Origin: Gammaproteobacteria bacterium
Lineage (GTDB): Bacteria; Pseudomonadota; Gammaproteobacteria; J044
Reading direction: 5' to 3'
NCBI GenBank assembly: GCA_003696465.1
Contig: RFHG01000139.1
Location: 1-23,722, forward strand
Length of the DNA stretch: 23,722 bases
Below are positions 22,562 to 23,722 of the stretch, piece after piece. Under the pieces are notes generated by a model that ran no database searches, was not told the origin of the DNA, and saw only the letters and a program-made list of their open reading frames with translations. The position numbers and the translations under genes are program-made. Numbering within the stretch: the stretch's first letter is position 1; the number at the start of each line of letters is the position of its first letter.

Positions 22562-22591
22562 GCGCCTGCCTTCATCAGACCGTTTGCCACC

Positions 22592-23188
22592 ATGACCCTG
22601 ACTGCCGCCCTGCTCGTGCTTGCCGGATACCTCGTTGGCTCGCTGTCCGCCGCCATCATCACCTGTCGCCTCATGGGCCTGCCCGATCCGCGCAGCAGCG
22701 GCTCGCGCAACCCCGGGGCCACCAATGTGCTGCGCCTGGGTGGCCGCAAGGCCGCTGCCATCACCCTGTTCGGGGATCTCCTCAAGGGCCTGCTGCCGGT
22801 CCTTGCCGCGCGCCTGCTCGAGCAGCCGGTGGAAGTACAGGGTCTGGTGGGGCTGGCCGCCTTTCTCGGCCACCTGTACCCGCTGTTCTTCGGCTTCCGC
22901 GGCGGCAAGGGCGTGGCCACGGCGCTGGGCGTGTATCTTGCACTCGATCCCAGGGCCGGGCTGGCCTTCATTGCCATCTGGCTGATCATGGCGGCACTCA
23001 CCCGCATCTCTTCGCTGTCGGCGCTGACCGCCTCGCTGGCCATGCCGCCCCTGTTCTGGTGGCTGAGCGGCTCGCGCCGGCTGGCCGCCCTCGTCGGCCT
23101 GATGGTGATCCTGGTGTACTGGCGCCACCGCAGCAACATCCGCAACCTGCTCAATGGTACCGAGGGCCGCATCGGCGGCAGAAACTGA
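22592..23188 (+). CDS. plsY: Glycerol-3-phosphate acyltransferase PlsY
   Basis: A 198-residue membrane enzyme that transfers an acyl group from acyl-phosphate to glycerol-3-phosphate, the first step of phospholipid synthesis. It has several membrane helices. Conserved motifs are SGSRNPGATNVLR (36-48) and GHLYPLFFGFRGGKGVAT (93-110), both typical of PlsY. The start ATG 22592 gives the normal N terminus, although no good ribosome binding site precedes it. The frame also runs upstream to 22484, inside bioH, but that part is not homologous. It ends 6 bases before the convergent tsaD stop; plsY next to tsaD is a common arrangement. Confidence 0.95.
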   Translation: MTLTAALLVLAGYLVGSLSAAIITCRLMGLPDPRSSGSRNPGATNVLRLGGRKAAAITLFGDLLKGLLPVLAARLLEQPVEVQGLVGLAAFLGHLYPLFFGFRGGKGVATALGVYLALDPRAGLAFIAIWLIMAALTRISSLSALTASLAMPPLFWWLSGSRRLAALVGLMVILVYWRHRSNIRNLLNGTEGRIGGRN

Positions 23189-23194
23189 ACCGGC

Positions 23195-23722
23195 TCAGCC
23201 CCCGGGCGGCTGCAGGGCCTCCAGTGACCAGCGCGCCTGTACGGTCAGCTCCGGATCGGGGCGTTCGCCCGCGGCCAGCCGCAGTGCACCGACCAGGGCG
23301 ATCATGGCGCCATTGTCGGTACAGAACTCGATGCGCGGATAATACACCGCCACCCCGCGGGACGCGGCCAGTTCCGACAATGCCTGGCGCAACCTGCGAT
23401 TGGCACCCACACCGCCAGCCACCACCAGCCGCTCCAGCCCGGTCTGCTCCAGCGCCCGCCGGCACTTGATACCCATGGTCGCCACCACTGCCTCCTCGAA
23501 GGCACGGGCGATGTCGGCCCGATCCTGTTCGCCGCCCGCCACTTCGGTCAGGGTATTGAGGGCAAAGGTCTTGAGCCCGCTGAAACTGAAGTCGAGCCCG
23601 GGCCGGTCGGTCATCGGGCGCGGAAAGCGAAACCGCTGCGGATCACCCTGCTCGGCCAGGCGCGCCAGGGCCGGCCCTCCGGGATACCCCAGGCCGAGCA
23701 GCTTGGCGGTCTTGTCGAAGGC
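23195..23722 (-). CDS. tsaD: tRNA N6-adenosine threonylcarbamoyltransferase TsaD, C-terminal part (5' end outside window)
   Basis: The visible 175 residues match the C-terminal half of TsaD (YgjD/Kae1), which transfers the threonylcarbamoyl group to A37 of ANN-decoding tRNAs. The frame is open to the window edge (AFDKTAKLLGLGYPGGPALA and on), so the Met at 23614 is internal. Motifs: DFSFSGLKT, VVAGGVGANRRLR and FCTDNGAMIA, whose aspartate is a metal ligand in the family. The metal-binding HxxxH lies outside the window. Convergent with plsY, stops 6 bases apart, no terminator between. Confidence 0.95.
   Translation of the reverse strand, partial: AFDKTAKLLGLGYPGGPALARLAEQGDPQRFRFPRPMTDRPGLDFSFSGLKTFALNTLTEVAGGEQDRADIARAFEEAVVATMGIKCRRALEQTGLERLVVAGGVGANRRLRQALSELAASRGVAVYYPRIEFCTDNGAMIALVGALRLAAGERPDPELTVQARWSLEALQPPGG

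Noticed and set aside
1..23722. A novel defence system, mobile element, CRISPR array or RNA gene
   Set aside because: I looked for repeats, integrase or transposase motifs, terminal repeats and tRNA-like folds and saw none. Nearly all genes belong to known housekeeping or respiratory families.

Overview
The window reads as chromosome of a GC-rich gammaproteobacterium that respires oxygen. The gene content and order (M16 peptidase pair-rsmD-rpoH, a caa3 cluster, a cbb3 cluster, bioH-bioC, plsY facing tsaD) suggest a Chromatiales/Ectothiorhodospiraceae-like lineage. That placement is inference; there is no rRNA gene here to test it. Gene density is high. I see no IS element, prophage, CRISPR array, tRNA or rRNA.

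Layout. (1) Bases 1-3522, plus strand: the end of one M16 peptidase gene, a second M16 gene that has lost its zinc site, rsmD, then rpoH (sigma-32). Directly before rpoH lies a perfect CIRCE operator (2532-2558), and its right arm can also pair with a second downstream copy of the left arm. A 15-bp-stem terminator (3490-3522) closes this unit and probably also stops transcription arriving from the other strand. (2) Bases 3540-12109, minus strand: ccoNOQP, the cbb3 oxidase, followed by its assembly genes ccoG, ccoH (with an unusual N-terminal membrane extension), ccoI and ccoS, and finally an unrecognised 29-residue membrane peptide. (3) Bases 12267-20626, minus strand: a caa3-type oxidase cluster, in transcription order DUF2244 gene, coxB, coxA, a 37-residue small gene, ctaG, coxC, SURF1, an SCO-like gene, ctaA, ctaB. 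One small gene (DUF2909 type) inside it points the other way. (4) Bases 20627-20920: an AT-rich intergenic stretch that holds a good sigma-70 promoter for the caa3 operon and a probable bioC terminator. (5) Bases 20921-23722: bioH-bioC (minus), plsY (plus, divergent from bioH) and the 3' part of tsaD (minus, truncated by the window edge).

How the genes work together: ctaB and ctaA make heme O and heme A for the caa3 enzyme. CtaG, the SCO-like protein and SURF1 help build its copper and heme centres. CcoI, CcoG, CcoH and CcoS do the corresponding work for the cbb3 enzyme. A low-affinity and a high-affinity terminal oxidase, each with nearly its full assembly kit, therefore lie end to end on one strand over about 17 kb. 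The observations most worth following are the CIRCE/second-palindrome arrangement at rpoH, the two tiny membrane peptides that gene callers may miss, and the extended CcoH.
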